In this document: positions 27,189 through 37,146 of the stretch, in pieces | How the letters are laid out: each line of letters begins with the position of its first letter | Numbering within the stretch: position 1 is the stretch's first letter | NCBI RefSeq assembly: GCF_015163075.1 | Contig: NZ_JADDXU010000005.1 | Span: 62,001 to 126,000 of the forward strand | Origin: Streptomyces justiciae | GTDB lineage: Bacteria; Actinomycetota; Actinomycetes; Streptomycetales; Streptomycetaceae | DNA length: 64,000 nt | Direction: 5' to 3' | Notes under the pieces: generated by a model | What the model saw: only the letters and a program-made list of their open reading frames with translations | The model's database searches: none | Told to the model about the DNA's origin: nothing | Program-made: the position numbers and the translations under genes

Positions 27189-28242
27189 GTCGATCATTGA
27201 AGTGAGCGGGCTGGTCAAGCACTACCCGTTGACCCAGGGCATCCTGTTCAAGAAGCAGGTCGGTGCGGTCAAGGCCGTTGACGGTGTGGACTTCACGCTC
27301 AACAAAGGGGAGACCCTCGGGATCGTGGGGGAGTCCGGCTGCGGCAAGTCAACTGTTGCCAAGATGCTGGTCAATCTCGAGCAGCCGACCGCCGGGTCGA
27401 TCAAGTACAAGGGTGAGGACATCACCAAGCTGTCCGGCCGGGCCCTGAAAGCCGTGCGCCGCAACATCCAGATGGTCTTCCAGGACCCGTACACCTCGCT
27501 CAACCCCCGCATGACGGTCGGCGACATCATCGGGGAGCCGTACGACATCCACCCCGAGGTGGCTCCCAAGGGCGACCGGCGCAGGAAGGTCCAGGACCTC
27601 CTGGACGTGGTCGGCCTCAACCCCGAGTACATCAACCGCTACCCGCACCAGTTCTCCGGCGGCCAGCGCCAACGCATCGGCATCGCAAGGGGGTTGGCCC
27701 TGCGCCCGGAGGTGATCGTCGCCGACGAACCGGTCTCCGCGCTCGACGTCTCCGTCCAGGCCCAGGTCATCAACCTGATGGACCGCCTGCAGAACGAGTT
27801 CGACCTCTCCTACGTCTTCATCGCCCACGACCTCTCCATCGTCCGCCACATCTCCGACCGCGTCGGCGTGATGTACCTGGGGCGGATCGTGGAGATCGGC
27901 CGGGACGCGGAGATCTACGACCACCCCACCCACCCCTACACCCAGGCCCTGCTCTCCGCCGTCCCGGTCCCCGACCCGGAGGCCCGCGAACACCGCGAAC
28001 GCATCATCCTGGCCGGAGACGTCCCCTCACCCACCAACATCCCCTCCGGCTGCCGCTTCCGCACCCGCTGCTGGAAGGCCCAGGAACGCTGCGCCCTGGA
28101 GGTGCCGGCCCTGGCGATCCCCAGCGAGTTCCGTCTCACCTCCGGCCCCGCGGCCCATGACTCGGCCTGTCATTTCGCGGAGGAGAAGCAGGTGGTCCCC
28201 CCGGAGGAGCCACCGGATGATCTTGCAAAAGGCCGGGAATAA
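27181..28242 (+). CDS. Peptide ABC ATPase (DppF family), operon 3
   Basis: The 353-residue ATPase has the Walker A GESGCGKS, the signature FSGGQRQR, the Walker B VIVADEP and the C-terminal motif [10 protein letters not shown]. It ends in an acidic tail. The ATG start has GGAGGGAG upstream inside the preceding gene. It pairs with the DppD-type protein to power operon 3 import and is the last gene before a convergent terminator. Confidence 0.95.
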
Positions 28243-28350
28243 CCGCACAAACGCCCACCAACTGCGTTAACACGCAGGCAACTTAACTGACCCGATCCCG
28301 ATATACGGACGCGTCAGTCTGAACAACGTACGGCCGTGCGGGTGCCGTAA

Positions 28351-28384
28351 ACGGGCCGGGACGCGCCATGTCGTCCCGGCCCGT
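28351..28384. terminator. Bidirectional terminator between operon 3 and the S9 peptidase gene
   Basis: ACGGGCCGGGACG and CGTCCCGGCCCGT form a perfect 13-bp stem with an 8-nt loop between two convergent genes. On the minus strand it is followed by a short T-run (TTTAC). Confidence 0.8.
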
Positions 28385-28401
28385 TGCCGTACCCCGGCCC
28401 G

Positions 28402-30519
28402 CTACAGCAGCCCCAGCGACCGCTTCAGGAAGTCCACCTGGAGCAGCAGCAGGTTCTCCGCGACCTGTTCCTGCGGGGTCATGTGGGTCACGCCCGACAG
28501 GGGGAGCACCTCGTGCGGGCGGCCCGCGGACAGCAGGGCCGAGGAGAGGCGGAGGGCGTGGGCGAAGACCACGTTGTCGTCGGCGGTGCCGTGCACGATC
28601 ATCAGCGGGCGGTGCGGCTCGGCGGGGGCGGACAGGCCCTCGTCCGTCACCAGGGAGCTCTTCGCGTACGACTCCGGTGAGGTCCGCGGGTCACCCAGGT
28701 ACCGCTCCGTGTAGTGGGTGTCGTACAGCCGCCAGTCCGTCACCGGCGCCCCCGCGATCCCCGCGTGGAAGACGTCGGGGCGGCGCAGGACCGCCAGCCC
28801 CGCCAGCCAGCCGCCGTACGACCAGCCGCGGATCGCGACCCGGTCGAGGTCCAGCGGGTAGCGGGTCGCCAGGTCCTGCAACGCCTCCACCTGGTCGTCG
28901 AGGGACACCGTGAAGTCGTGGTGGATCGCCTTCTCCCAGGCCGGCGAGCGTCCCGGCGTACCCCGCCCGTCCGCGACCACGACCGCGAACCCCTGGTCGG
29001 CGAACCACTGGCTGGTGAGGTGCGCGTTGTGGGCCGCCAGGACCCGCGGCCCGTGCGGTCCCCCGTAGGGATCGAGCAAAACCGGAAGACGACCATCCTC
29101 TTGGTGGTCCCGAGGCAACAGCACGGCGCACGGGATACGCCGTGCGCCCCCCTCGGTCAGCGTCACGCGCGGGGACATACCGGGATCTTCGGCGTACGAG
29201 GTGATCGTCGCCGTCTGCTTCCCGTCCCGCAGTACCTGCGCCACCGACCCGGCCCGCCCCGGCGTCGCCGAGACCAGCACGGTCACGCTCCCGGCCCGCA
29301 CCGCCGAGTGCACCCCCGGCTCCTGCGAGACCCGCTCCACGCCGAGCTCGTTGACCCGGTACACATGCACCTCGCCGGTCTCCGGCTCCGCCGCCCGCTC
29401 CCCGGCCGAGGCCGAGACCAGGACGTCGTCGTCGGACACGTCCAGCACCGCACGGACATGCAACTGCGGCCCGGTCAGCGGACGTTCGCCGACCGCGAGG
29501 ACCCGCGCGCCGCCCTCGTCCGCGATCCGCACGAGCCGCCCGGACGGGCTCCAGCAGGGCACCCCTGGGAAAAGATCAAGCCAAACTGGATCTTCGTCCG
29601 CGTGCACCATCCGGGTCGCCCCGGACTCGGTGTCCACGGCCAGGAACAGCTGACTGCGCTGGTCACGCGCCTGGACCAGCAACAGTGGCGCACCCGCCGC
29701 TGACCAGTGCACATGCGCCAGATACGGGTAGCGGGCGCGGTCCCACGTCACCTCCGTGCGCGTCCCGTCGAGGCCGATCACGTACAGCCGTACGTCGGCG
29801 TTCGCGGTCCCCGCCGCCGGATACGGCACGTGCTGTGGATCACGTTCCGGATGGGCCGGGTCGGAGATCCACCAGCGCCGTACCGGCGTGTCGTCCGCGC
29901 GCGCCACCAGCAGCCGGTCCGACTCCGGCGACCACCAGAACCCCCGTGACCGGCCCATCTCCTCGGCCGCGATGAACTCGGCGAGACCGTAGGTGATGTG
30001 CTCCGACTCCGGCTCCGCCAGCGCCACGTCACCCTCGCCCGCGGCCCCGACGACCCGCAGGGCGCCCTGGGCGACGTACGCGACGAGCCGGCCGTCGGGG
30101 GAGGGGCGCGGGTCGATCACCGGTCCCGGGACCCGGAGTTCGGTCGCCGTCCCGGCCCGCAGCTCCGCCGCGAACAGCCGCCCTGACAAGGCAAAAGACG
30201 CCAACTCCACCGCCGAGTCGGTGGCGTAGCCGACGATCCCGGCCCCGCCCTCACGACTGCGTTCGCGGCGCGCCCGCTCCTCGGGTGACAGATCCTCCGT
30301 GGCCCCGCCGAGCAGGGCGCGCGGGTCGGCCGCCACGCGCTCCCCGCCGTCCGCGGGATCGAGCACCCACAGCGAACTCGCCCGGTCCGTACCGGAGGAC
30401 GAGCGCAGGAACACGACACGGGAACCGTCGGGAGCCACGGTGAACGCGCGCGGCGCGCCGAGCGTGAAGCGCTGGGTGCGGGCGTGCCGGCGAGGGAAGG
30501 AGTCGGACGTCGTCGTCAT
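28402..30519 (-). CDS. Prolyl oligopeptidase family S9 serine peptidase (DPP-IV-like)
   Basis: The 705-residue enzyme has an N-terminal beta-propeller (DPPIV_N type) and a C-terminal alpha/beta-hydrolase domain. The nucleophile is S567 in GWSYGG, followed by the Asp of HGTADDNV and the His of SGVTHM. Such enzymes cut dipeptides or tripeptides from short peptides. No signal peptide is visible, so it is probably cytoplasmic. Its place beside three peptide importers suggests it trims imported peptides. The ATG at 30519 is chosen because the longer open frame upstream has poor codon use. Confidence 0.93.
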   Translation of the reverse strand: MTTTSDSFPRRHARTQRFTLGAPRAFTVAPDGSRVVFLRSSSGTDRASSLWVLDPADGGERVAADPRALLGGATEDLSPEERARRERSREGGAGIVGYATDSAVELASFALSGRLFAAELRAGTATELRVPGPVIDPRPSPDGRLVAYVAQGALRVVGAAGEGDVALAEPESEHITYGLAEFIAAEEMGRSRGFWWSPESDRLLVARADDTPVRRWWISDPAHPERDPQHVPYPAAGTANADVRLYVIGLDGTRTEVTWDRARYPYLAHVHWSAAGAPLLLVQARDQRSQLFLAVDTESGATRMVHADEDPVWLDLFPGVPCWSPSGRLVRIADEGGARVLAVGERPLTGPQLHVRAVLDVSDDDVLVSASAGERAAEPETGEVHVYRVNELGVERVSQEPGVHSAVRAGSVTVLVSATPGRAGSVAQVLRDGKQTATITSYAEDPGMSPRVTLTEGGARRIPCAVLLPRDHQEDGRLPVLLDPYGGPHGPRVLAAHNAHLTSQWFADQGFAVVVADGRGTPGRSPAWEKAIHHDFTVSLDDQVEALQDLATRYPLDLDRVAIRGWSYGGWLAGLAVLRRPDVFHAGIAGAPVTDWRLYDTHYTERYLGDPRTSPESYAKSSLVTDEGLSAPAEPHRPLMIVHGTADDNVVFAHALRLSSALLSAGRPHEVLPLSGVTHMTPQEQVAENLLLLQVDFLKRSLGLL

Positions 30520-30697
30520 GCCCCGACCATATTGGCCATACGCCCCCTTGTGCGTCCGTGCGCCGACCGATGCGCGAGTACGGATAGTTATGATCACTAG
30601 CGCATAGTGGGTATGAACCCGCTGGCTGTCGTATGGATTTATCTGCCCCCCTGGTCCGAACCCCCCGCGCTCTTGGGATCTTTGGAGGTGAGCCGCC

Positions 30698-30892
30698 GTG
30701 GCACTCTCGATTTCGGCGGTGGTGCTGCTGGCGATCATCGTCTTCCTGCTGATCAAGAAGTCAGGACTGAAGGCCGGACATGCGATCGTCTGCATGTTGC
30801 TCGGCTTCTACCTGGCCTCATCGACCATGGCGCCGACGATCAGCGAGCTGACGACGAACATCGCGGGGATGATCGGCAGCATCAAGTTCTGA
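30698..30892 (+). CDS. Small conserved membrane protein (64 residues)
   Basis: The product has two hydrophobic stretches, ALSISAVVLLAIIVFLLI and GHAIVCMLLGFYLASSTM, separated by a short basic loop. This suggests a two-pass membrane peptide. GGAGGTG lies at good spacing before the GTG start. An equivalent gene stands between the S9 peptidase and mshB in S. coelicolor. The 180-bp region upstream is AT-rich and likely holds divergent promoters. Function unknown. Confidence 0.8.
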   Translation: MALSISAVVLLAIIVFLLIKKSGLKAGHAIVCMLLGFYLASSTMAPTISELTTNIAGMIGSIKF

Positions 30893-30923
30893 CCCCTCCC
30901 GAGACGGCCCTTAGGGTGGTCCC

Positions 30924-31784
30924 ATGACGGAACCACCCGCCCGGCGCCTCCTCCTGGTGCACGCGCACCCGGACGACGAGTCGATCAACAACGGCGCGAC
31001 GATGGCCCGCTGCGCGGCCGAGGGTGCCCGGGTGACCCTGGTCACCTGCACGCTCGGTGAGCACGGCGAGGTCATCCCCCCGGAACTCCGGCACCTCTCC
31101 GGCGCCGCCCTGGGCGAGTACCGCCTCGGCGAGCTCACCGCCGCGATGCGCGAACTCGGCGTCGAGGACTTCCGTCTCCTCGGCGGCGCGGGCCGCTACC
31201 ACGACTCCGGGATGATGGGCCTCGCCGACAACGACGACCCCGCCTGCTTCTGGCAGGCGGACGTCGACGAGGCCGCCGCCCATCTCGTGCGGGTGATCCT
31301 GGAGGTACGTCCGCACGTCCTCGTCACCTACGACGAGAACGGCGGCTACGGCCACCCCGACCACATCCAGGCCCACCGCGTCGCCATGCGTGCCGCGGAC
31401 CTGGCGGCCGAAGCGGGCTGGACGATCCCCAAGGTCTACTGGAACCGCGTGCCGCGCACGGTCGGCGAACAGGCCTTCGCCCGCCTCCACGACGACCTGC
31501 CCGGCCTGCCCTTCACCAAGGAGGGCGTCCTGGACGACGTACCGGGAGTCGTGGACGACGAGCGGGTGACGACCGCGATCGACGGCACCGCCCACGCCGC
31601 CGCCAAGGCCGCCGCGATGGCCGCGCACGCCACCCAGATCACGGTCGCCGCACCGTACTTCGTGCTCTCCAACGACCTCGCCCAGCCCCTCTTCGCCACC
31701 GAGTACTACGAGTTGGTCCGTGGGGAACGGGTACCCGGGGATCTGGAGACCGATCTCTTCGCCGGCACCGGGGACATCTCATGA
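30924..31784 (+). CDS. mshB: Mycothiol deacetylase MshB (GlcNAc-Ins deacetylase)
   Basis: This 286-residue zinc enzyme removes the acetyl group from GlcNAc-inositol, the second step dedicated to mycothiol synthesis. The LmbE-type motif AHPDDES supplies His15 and Asp18, and GHPDH supplies His144 and His147, aligning one-for-one with the M. tuberculosis MshB ligands. The block [12 protein letters not shown] is also family-specific. It overlaps the next gene by ATGA. Mycothiol is the main actinobacterial thiol, so the gene also supports an actinomycete origin. Confidence 0.96.
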   Translation: MTEPPARRLLLVHAHPDDESINNGATMARCAAEGARVTLVTCTLGEHGEVIPPELRHLSGAALGEYRLGELTAAMRELGVEDFRLLGGAGRYHDSGMMGLADNDDPACFWQADVDEAAAHLVRVILEVRPHVLVTYDENGGYGHPDHIQAHRVAMRAADLAAEAGWTIPKVYWNRVPRTVGEQAFARLHDDLPGLPFTKEGVLDDVPGVVDDERVTTAIDGTAHAAAKAAAMAAHATQITVAAPYFVLSNDLAQPLFATEYYELVRGERVPGDLETDLFAGTGDIS

Positions 31785-32191
31785 ACGACCACGGATCGAT
31801 GCTCGCCCAGCCCCTCAAGGCCCCCTCCGCCGGACGGGCCCTCGTCTACCTGGGCCTCTTCCTGCTCGGCGCGGTCGTCGGCGCCGCCGGATCGCTGGTG
31901 CAGTCCGGGTGGTTCCCGGGCGGCCTGCTGCTCGCCCTCGCGGGCGAGGCCGGGCTCTGCCTCGGCGGTGCGCGCGCCGTCGGCGGCCGGGGCGGGGCCG
32001 TCGCACCGGCCGGCGGCTGGGTGCTCGCCGTCATCCTGCTCACCGCCAGCCGCCCCGAGGGCGACTTCCTCTTCGGCGCGGGAGCCGGCTCGTACCTCTT
32101 CCTGCTCGGTGGCATGGCTACGGCTGTGATCTGCGCCACGCTCGGCGTGGGGCGGCAACCGGACGGCGACGCCGTCCGACTTGGCAAGTGA
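31781..32191 (+). CDS. Small integral membrane protein (DUF6113-like)
   Basis: The 136-residue protein has four hydrophobic segments: near residues 22-44, 46-66, 78-92 and 98-122. It is translationally coupled to mshB by an ATGA overlap, as seen in other Streptomyces. It has no catalytic motif. Function unknown; a link to mycothiol metabolism is suggested only by gene order. Confidence 0.8.
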   Translation: MNDHGSMLAQPLKAPSAGRALVYLGLFLLGAVVGAAGSLVQSGWFPGGLLLALAGEAGLCLGGARAVGGRGGAVAPAGGWVLAVILLTASRPEGDFLFGAGAGSYLFLLGGMATAVICATLGVGRQPDGDAVRLGK

Positions 32192-32351
32192 CGTACCACT
32201 TCGCCGCGACAGGGACGTGCGAGTCCGGTGTGGGTTTCCCCAGCGGTCGTGGGATACGGGCCAGAAGTGGCCAGTATGGTGGTGCGCGCCGCCGAGCCGC
32301 CCGAAGCACTGAGGTCGACACGGGCGGTGGAGCCAACCGGGAGAACCTGCC

Positions 32352-34871
32352 TTGAGTCGTGAAACTGACAGTCCGTCCTCCGGGCCCAACGGGCGCGGCG
32401 GAGCCGCATACCCCTCGGGCACGCCGCCCTACGGGACCCCCATGGCTTCCGACGACGGTACGGACGCGGGCCGTTCGGCCGCGCAGTCCGATGAGCGCAA
32501 GACCGAGACCACGCTGACGACCCGGATCCGGATCAACATCCCCGGGTCGCGGCCCATCCCGCCGGTCGTCGTGCGGACGCCCGTCGCGGACGCCGAGGGC
32601 ACCACGGGTGACACCACGGCCGAGACCCCGGCGCCGAGCGCGCCTGCCGCGGGCGGCGCGGCCGGCAACGGCATGGCCGAGGCTCCCGCCGAGCCGGCTC
32701 CGTCCGCCGAGGAGAAGACCAGCGACTGGTTCGCCCCGCGCAAGTCCGGCCCCGCCAAGGGCGGTCAGGGCGGCGGCGCGACCAACGGGGCCGGTCTGCC
32801 CGGAGGTTCGGCGCCCGCGCCGAACGGGTCCGGTGCCGCGCCGGGGGCTCCGGCCGGTGGCGCTCCCGCTGGTGCTTCTGGTGGTGCTTCCGGTGGTGCG
32901 CGGCCCGGTGCCGGGCGTCCCGGTGGCGTGGTCGGCTCCATGAGTGTGCCCGGCGGCTCCCGTTCCGGCTCCACCAACGGCGCGGGCCTGCCCGGCGCGA
33001 CCGGCGGCCCCGTCGCGCCCGGCCACGGCGGCGGCACGGGTTCCTTCGACGTGACCGAGGCGCTGGCGGCGGGCCCGCTGGGCGGTGCACGCCCCGGCGG
33101 CGAGCCGCGGCGCGACGACCTGCCGTACTTCTCGGACAACGGCGGCGCGCAGAACGGCCAGGGCCCCCAGAACGGTCAGAACGGCCAAGCGGGACAGAAC
33201 GGTTACGGCGCCCAGGCCGGCCTCCCTGGCGGCCACGACGACTTCAACAGCTCCACGGGCTCGCACCGCTTCCCGCCCGCCAACGACTTCAACGGGCCCA
33301 ACGACTTCAGCGGCCAGGGCGGCTACGGCGGCCCGCAGGGCCCCGCGGGCCCGACCGGCGGCCCGGTCACCGGCGACGGCCCGGTCGTACCGCCGGTCGG
33401 CGGCCCGCAGGGTGGCCCGGGTGGCCCGGGCGGACCGGGCGGACCGGGTGCGCTCGGCGGTCCTGGTGGCGTGGGTGGTCCTGGTGGGCCCGGTGCTCCC
33501 GGCGGTCACCGCCGCCCGGGCGGCCCCGGTGGCCCCGGCGCGTCCAACGCCTCCGCCGGCCTCGCGGGCCCCGGCGTCGGAGCGCCCCCCGGAACCGGCC
33601 CCGGCGGACCCGGAGCCGGCCCTCACGGCGGCCCGCAGGGCGGCGCCCCCGGCCGAGGCCCCGGCGGCGGCCTGAGCGACGACACCGCGATCCTCACCCC
33701 GCAGAAGCCGGCCCCCGAACCGGGCACCCCCGGCTACGGCACCCCGCCGGACAACGTCTCCGGGCACACCGTCACCAGCGGTATCCCGGTCGTGCCGCCC
33801 ACCGCCCAGAACTCCCCGTTCGGGCCGGGCGCCCCCACCGACGGGCCGCTGCCGCACACGCCTCCGAAGCTGCCCGAGCCGGTCGCGCAGAACGTGCCGG
33901 CGTCGTCGTCGAAGAAGAAGGCGAAGAAGAAGGGCCGCAGCAAGCTGACCCTGGTCGCCGTGGGCGTGGTCGTCATCGCCGGCGGCGCGTACGGCGCGGG
34001 CCTGCTGATGAACCACTCCGACGTCCCCAAGGGCACCACGGTCCTCGGCGTCGACATCGGCGGCGGCACCCGCGACGACGCGGTCAAGAAGCTCGACGCG
34101 GCCTTCGACAAGAAGGTGAACCAGCCGCTGAAGCTGTCGGTGGACGGCAAGACGGTCCAGCTCCAGCCCGACCAGGCCGGCCTCCAGTTCGACATGCAGG
34201 CCACCGTCAGCAAGGCCGCGACCAGCGACTACAACCCGGTCTCCGTGATCGGCTCGCTCTTCGGCGGCCAGCGGGTCATCGAGCCCGAGATGCCGGTCGA
34301 CGAGGAGAAGCTCACCGCGGCCCTGGAGGACGCCTCCGGCAGCTCCGGTTCGGCGACCGACGGCACGATCAAGTTCACGAACGGCAAGGCCGTCGCCGTC
34401 TACGGCAAGGCGGGCAAGGGCATCGACGTCGCCAAGTCGACGGCGTCGGTCGAACAGGCGTACCGCACCCAGGTGGAGACCGGCTCGGCCGGCGCGATCA
34501 CGCTCCCGACGACGACCAAGCAGCCGACGATCTCGAACGCCGAGGTCGACCGGATGATGAAGGAGTTCGCGAAGCCCGCGATGTCCGGCAATGTCATCGT
34601 CCAGACCGACGCGGCGCACAGCATCCCGCTGGGCGCGCTGTCGCTGCCGAAGATCCTCGGTGTCAAGGCCGTCGACGGCAAGCTCGTGGAGACGTACGAC
34701 CTGAAGGCCCTGAAGGAGGCGTACGGCGCCACCTTCGACGGAGTGAAGGTCAAGACCGCCACCGGCGAGCGCGATGTCCGCCCGGAGGACGTGGTCGCGG
34801 TGCTGCGCAAGGTGCTGCGCGGCACGACCACGGCGGAGCGCACCGGGGTCATCGACACGAACCCCAGCTGA
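32352..34871 (+). CDS. Large membrane protein with collagen-like region and PG_binding_4-type domain
   Basis: The 839-residue protein has three parts. Residues 1-530 are low-complexity, rich in Gly, Pro, Ala and Asn, and include a collagen-like Gly-Pro-Gly run near residues 345-440. A basic patch and one membrane segment follow at about 533-555. The outer domain opens TTVLGVDIGGGTRDDAVKKL, typical of the peptidoglycan-binding domain often found beside VanW or L,D-transpeptidase domains; here no catalytic domain follows. The TTG start has GGAG upstream. It probably links cytoplasmic disorder to the cell wall; function unknown. Confidence 0.85.
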   Translation: MSRETDSPSSGPNGRGGAAYPSGTPPYGTPMASDDGTDAGRSAAQSDERKTETTLTTRIRINIPGSRPIPPVVVRTPVADAEGTTGDTTAETPAPSAPAAGGAAGNGMAEAPAEPAPSAEEKTSDWFAPRKSGPAKGGQGGGATNGAGLPGGSAPAPNGSGAAPGAPAGGAPAGASGGASGGARPGAGRPGGVVGSMSVPGGSRSGSTNGAGLPGATGGPVAPGHGGGTGSFDVTEALAAGPLGGARPGGEPRRDDLPYFSDNGGAQNGQGPQNGQNGQAGQNGYGAQAGLPGGHDDFNSSTGSHRFPPANDFNGPNDFSGQGGYGGPQGPAGPTGGPVTGDGPVVPPVGGPQGGPGGPGGPGGPGALGGPGGVGGPGGPGAPGGHRRPGGPGGPGASNASAGLAGPGVGAPPGTGPGGPGAGPHGGPQGGAPGRGPGGGLSDDTAILTPQKPAPEPGTPGYGTPPDNVSGHTVTSGIPVVPPTAQNSPFGPGAPTDGPLPHTPPKLPEPVAQNVPASSSKKKAKKKGRSKLTLVAVGVVVIAGGAYGAGLLMNHSDVPKGTTVLGVDIGGGTRDDAVKKLDAAFDKKVNQPLKLSVDGKTVQLQPDQAGLQFDMQATVSKAATSDYNPVSVIGSLFGGQRVIEPEMPVDEEKLTAALEDASGSSGSATDGTIKFTNGKAVAVYGKAGKGIDVAKSTASVEQAYRTQVETGSAGAITLPTTTKQPTISNAEVDRMMKEFAKPAMSGNVIVQTDAAHSIPLGALSLPKILGVKAVDGKLVETYDLKALKEAYGATFDGVKVKTATGERDVRPEDVVAVLRKVLRGTTTAERTGVIDTNPS

Positions 34872-34895
34872 CGGCGTATCGTCCCGCACACCGAA

Positions 34896-34924
34896 GAAGG
34901 CCCGTCCGGTGAGGACGGGCCTTC
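34896..34924. terminator. Bidirectional terminator
   Basis: GAAGGCCCGTCC and GGACGGGCCTTC form a 12-bp perfect stem with a GGTGA loop, between convergent genes. Confidence 0.8.
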
Positions 34925-34954
34925 TCGGTTCTCGTACGACTCATACGACCGCGG

Positions 34955-35287
34955 TCACGGACGCGTGATGCAGTACAGGGCCACGTACCCCCTGATCCCC
35001 TGGTAGTTGATCGCGATCCAGAAGTACCCGTCGGTGTAGCCGCAGGCGGTGAAGGTGCCACCTTCGGAGGCGCCGCCGCACTCCGCTCCCGCACCCTTCG
35101 GGAAGAGGCCGAGCGCGGTCGAGCCGGTCGACTTGGACTGCCGGATACGGACGCTTTCCTTGGCGTGGCAGTTGATCGCCTGGACGGAGGCGTCACTCGA
35201 TGTCGAGGCCTGCGCCGGAGCGGCGAAGGTGAGACCGGCCACGGTGAGCATGGCGGTGGCGAAGCCGGCGAGAATCCTGCGTTTCAC
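34955..35287 (-). CDS. Small secreted SH3-like protein
   Basis: The 110-residue product starts MKRRILAGFATAMLTVAG and has a signal peptide ending AAPAQA. The mature region has bacterial SH3 features, VRIRQSKSTGSTALGLFPKG and WIAINYQGIRGYVAL, and four Cys residues likely forming two disulfides. The GTG at 35287 follows AGGGGG at good spacing; the longer upstream frame would place the signal peptide internally. Such proteins bind cell wall or act as small exported peptides. Confidence 0.85.
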   Translation of the reverse strand: MKRRILAGFATAMLTVAGLTFAAPAQASTSSDASVQAINCHAKESVRIRQSKSTGSTALGLFPKGAGAECGGASEGGTFTACGYTDGYFWIAINYQGIRGYVALYCITRP

Positions 35288-35500
35288 AGTTACCCCCTGT
35301 GGTGGTGCACGGTTGGTCGGGCCGAGCGGCGGCCAAGGTAACCGGCCCTGGCGTGTCCACGCCACTGATTTCCCGGTGCCCGCACTGGACCCATCCGCAC
35401 CGGCGGCACCTGAAGCGGCTCGCACCCATGACATCTGTCATCCGGCAGTCAGGACCGCCGACACTGCCGTCCGAGGCCCCCGAACGCCACTCTGGATCAC

Positions 35501-36409
35501 ATGACGACGACAGCGGTCGCATTCGACCAGGTGAGCAAGGCGTACGGCGAGGTCCGGGCCGTCGACGGCCTGACACTGAGCCTCCACCCCGGACAGACCG
35601 TGGCCCTGCTGGGCCCCAACGGCGCCGGCAAGTCGACCACGCTCGACCTGCTGCTCGGCCTCAAGCAGGCGGACAGCGGCAGTGTCCGCCTCTTCGGCAC
35701 CAGCCCGCGTGAGGCGATTGTCGCCGGGCGGGTCGGCGCGATGCTCCAGAGCGGCGGGCTGATGGACGAGGTGACCGTCGCCGAGATCGTCGGACTGGCC
35801 TGCGACCTGCATCCGAAGCCGTACAAGGCCTCCGACGTCCTCGCCCGGGCCGGCATCACCCAGATCGCCGACCGCAAGGTCAACAAGCTCTCCGGCGGCC
35901 AGGCCCAGCGCGTCCGCTTCGCGCTCGCGACCGCGGGCGACAGCGACCTGATCGTCCTGGACGAGCCGACCACCGGCATGGACGTCACCACCCGCCAGGC
36001 CTTCTGGGCCACCATGCGCGAACAGGCCGACCAGGGCCGGACGGTCCTCTTCGCCACCCACTACCTCGAAGAGGCCGACGCCGTCGCCGACCGCGTGCTC
36101 GTGCTGCACCGGGGCCGGCTGCTCGCCGACGGAACGGCCGCCGAGATCAAGGCGAAGGCGGGGGCGCGCAGGATCTCCTTCGACCTGTACGAAACCGACA
36201 TCGACGAGACCGCCCTGCGCGCCCTGCCCTTCCTGGCCCGCCTCGACGTCTCCGGCACCACCGTCCGCATCCAGTCCTCCGACGCCGACGCCACCGTCCA
36301 CGCCCTCTACGGCCTCGGCCTCTACCCCCGCAACCTCGAAGTCGCCGGGCTCGGCCTGGAGCAGGCCTTCGTCGCCATCACCGAGGCCGAGGAGGCCCGT
36401 ACGTCATGA
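35501..36409 (+). CDS. ABC-2 type exporter ATPase
   Basis: The 302-residue ATPase has the Walker A GPNGAGKS (residues 38-45), the signature LSGGQAQR, the Walker B LIVLDEP and the H-loop FATHYLEEAD, a CcmA/drug-exporter pattern. A 75-residue C-terminal domain follows. It overlaps the permease gene by ATGA and is the first of a four-gene operon with a two-component system. Likely substrates are lipids, antibiotics or peptides; none can be read from sequence. Confidence 0.95.
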   Translation: MTTTAVAFDQVSKAYGEVRAVDGLTLSLHPGQTVALLGPNGAGKSTTLDLLLGLKQADSGSVRLFGTSPREAIVAGRVGAMLQSGGLMDEVTVAEIVGLACDLHPKPYKASDVLARAGITQIADRKVNKLSGGQAQRVRFALATAGDSDLIVLDEPTTGMDVTTRQAFWATMREQADQGRTVLFATHYLEEADAVADRVLVLHRGRLLADGTAAEIKAKAGARRISFDLYETDIDETALRALPFLARLDVSGTTVRIQSSDADATVHALYGLGLYPRNLEVAGLGLEQAFVAITEAEEARTS

Positions 36410-37146
36410 ACAGCCTGATCAAGCTGGAACTCAACCGCGCCCTGCGCAACCGCAAGTTCCTGTTCTTCTCGGTCCTCTACCCGTCCCTCCTCTTCCTGCT
36501 CATCGCGGGCAGCGCCGACGGCACGGACAAGGTCGACGGCACGGGTCTGACCCTGCCGACCTACATGATGGTCTCCATGGCCTCCTTCGGAGCCCTGACG
36601 GCCGTGCTGATGGGCAACAGCGAGCGCATCGCCAAGGAGAGGGAGAGCGGCTGGGTACGGCAGTTGCGGCTGACGACCCTGCCCGGGCGCGGCTATGTCC
36701 TCGCGAAGACGGCGAGCGCGGCCGTGGTCAGCCTGCCCTCGATAATCGTCGTCTTCGTCGTCGCCGCGGCCGTGAAGGACGTACGCCTTGACGCCTGGCA
36801 GTGGCTCGCGCTCACCGGCGCGATCTGGGCCGGCAGCCTCGTCTTCGCCGCGCTCGGGGTGGCCATCGGGTACCTGGCGAGCGGGGACGCGGTCCGGCCG
36901 ATCACGATGATCACCTACTTCGGGCTGTCCATCCTCGGCGGTCTGTGGATGCCGACGACGACCTTCCCGTCCTGGCTCCAGGACATCGCCAAGTGGGTGC
37001 CCACGCACGCGTACGCTGCCCTCGGGCAGGCGATCGAGCAGAGCCAGGCCCCCCATGCCAAGGACATCGCCGTCCTCGCCGTCTTCTTCGCCCTGTTCAC
37101 CGGCGGCGCGGCCTGGCTGTACCGGAAGGACACGCTGAAGGCGTGA
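36406..37146 (+). CDS. ABC-2 type exporter permease
   Basis: The 246-residue protein has six hydrophobic segments and the ABC-2 motif GLSILGGLWMPTTTFPSWLQ in its fifth. The N-terminus (LIKLELNRALRNRKFL) is typical of DrrB-like permeases. The gene is sandwiched by 4-bp overlaps, so one transporter polypeptide is made per ATPase and kinase. Confidence 0.93.
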   Translation: MNSLIKLELNRALRNRKFLFFSVLYPSLLFLLIAGSADGTDKVDGTGLTLPTYMMVSMASFGALTAVLMGNSERIAKERESGWVRQLRLTTLPGRGYVLAKTASAAVVSLPSIIVVFVVAAAVKDVRLDAWQWLALTGAIWAGSLVFAALGVAIGYLASGDAVRPITMITYFGLSILGGLWMPTTTFPSWLQDIAKWVPTHAYAALGQAIEQSQAPHAKDIAVLAVFFALFTGGAAWLYRKDTLKA

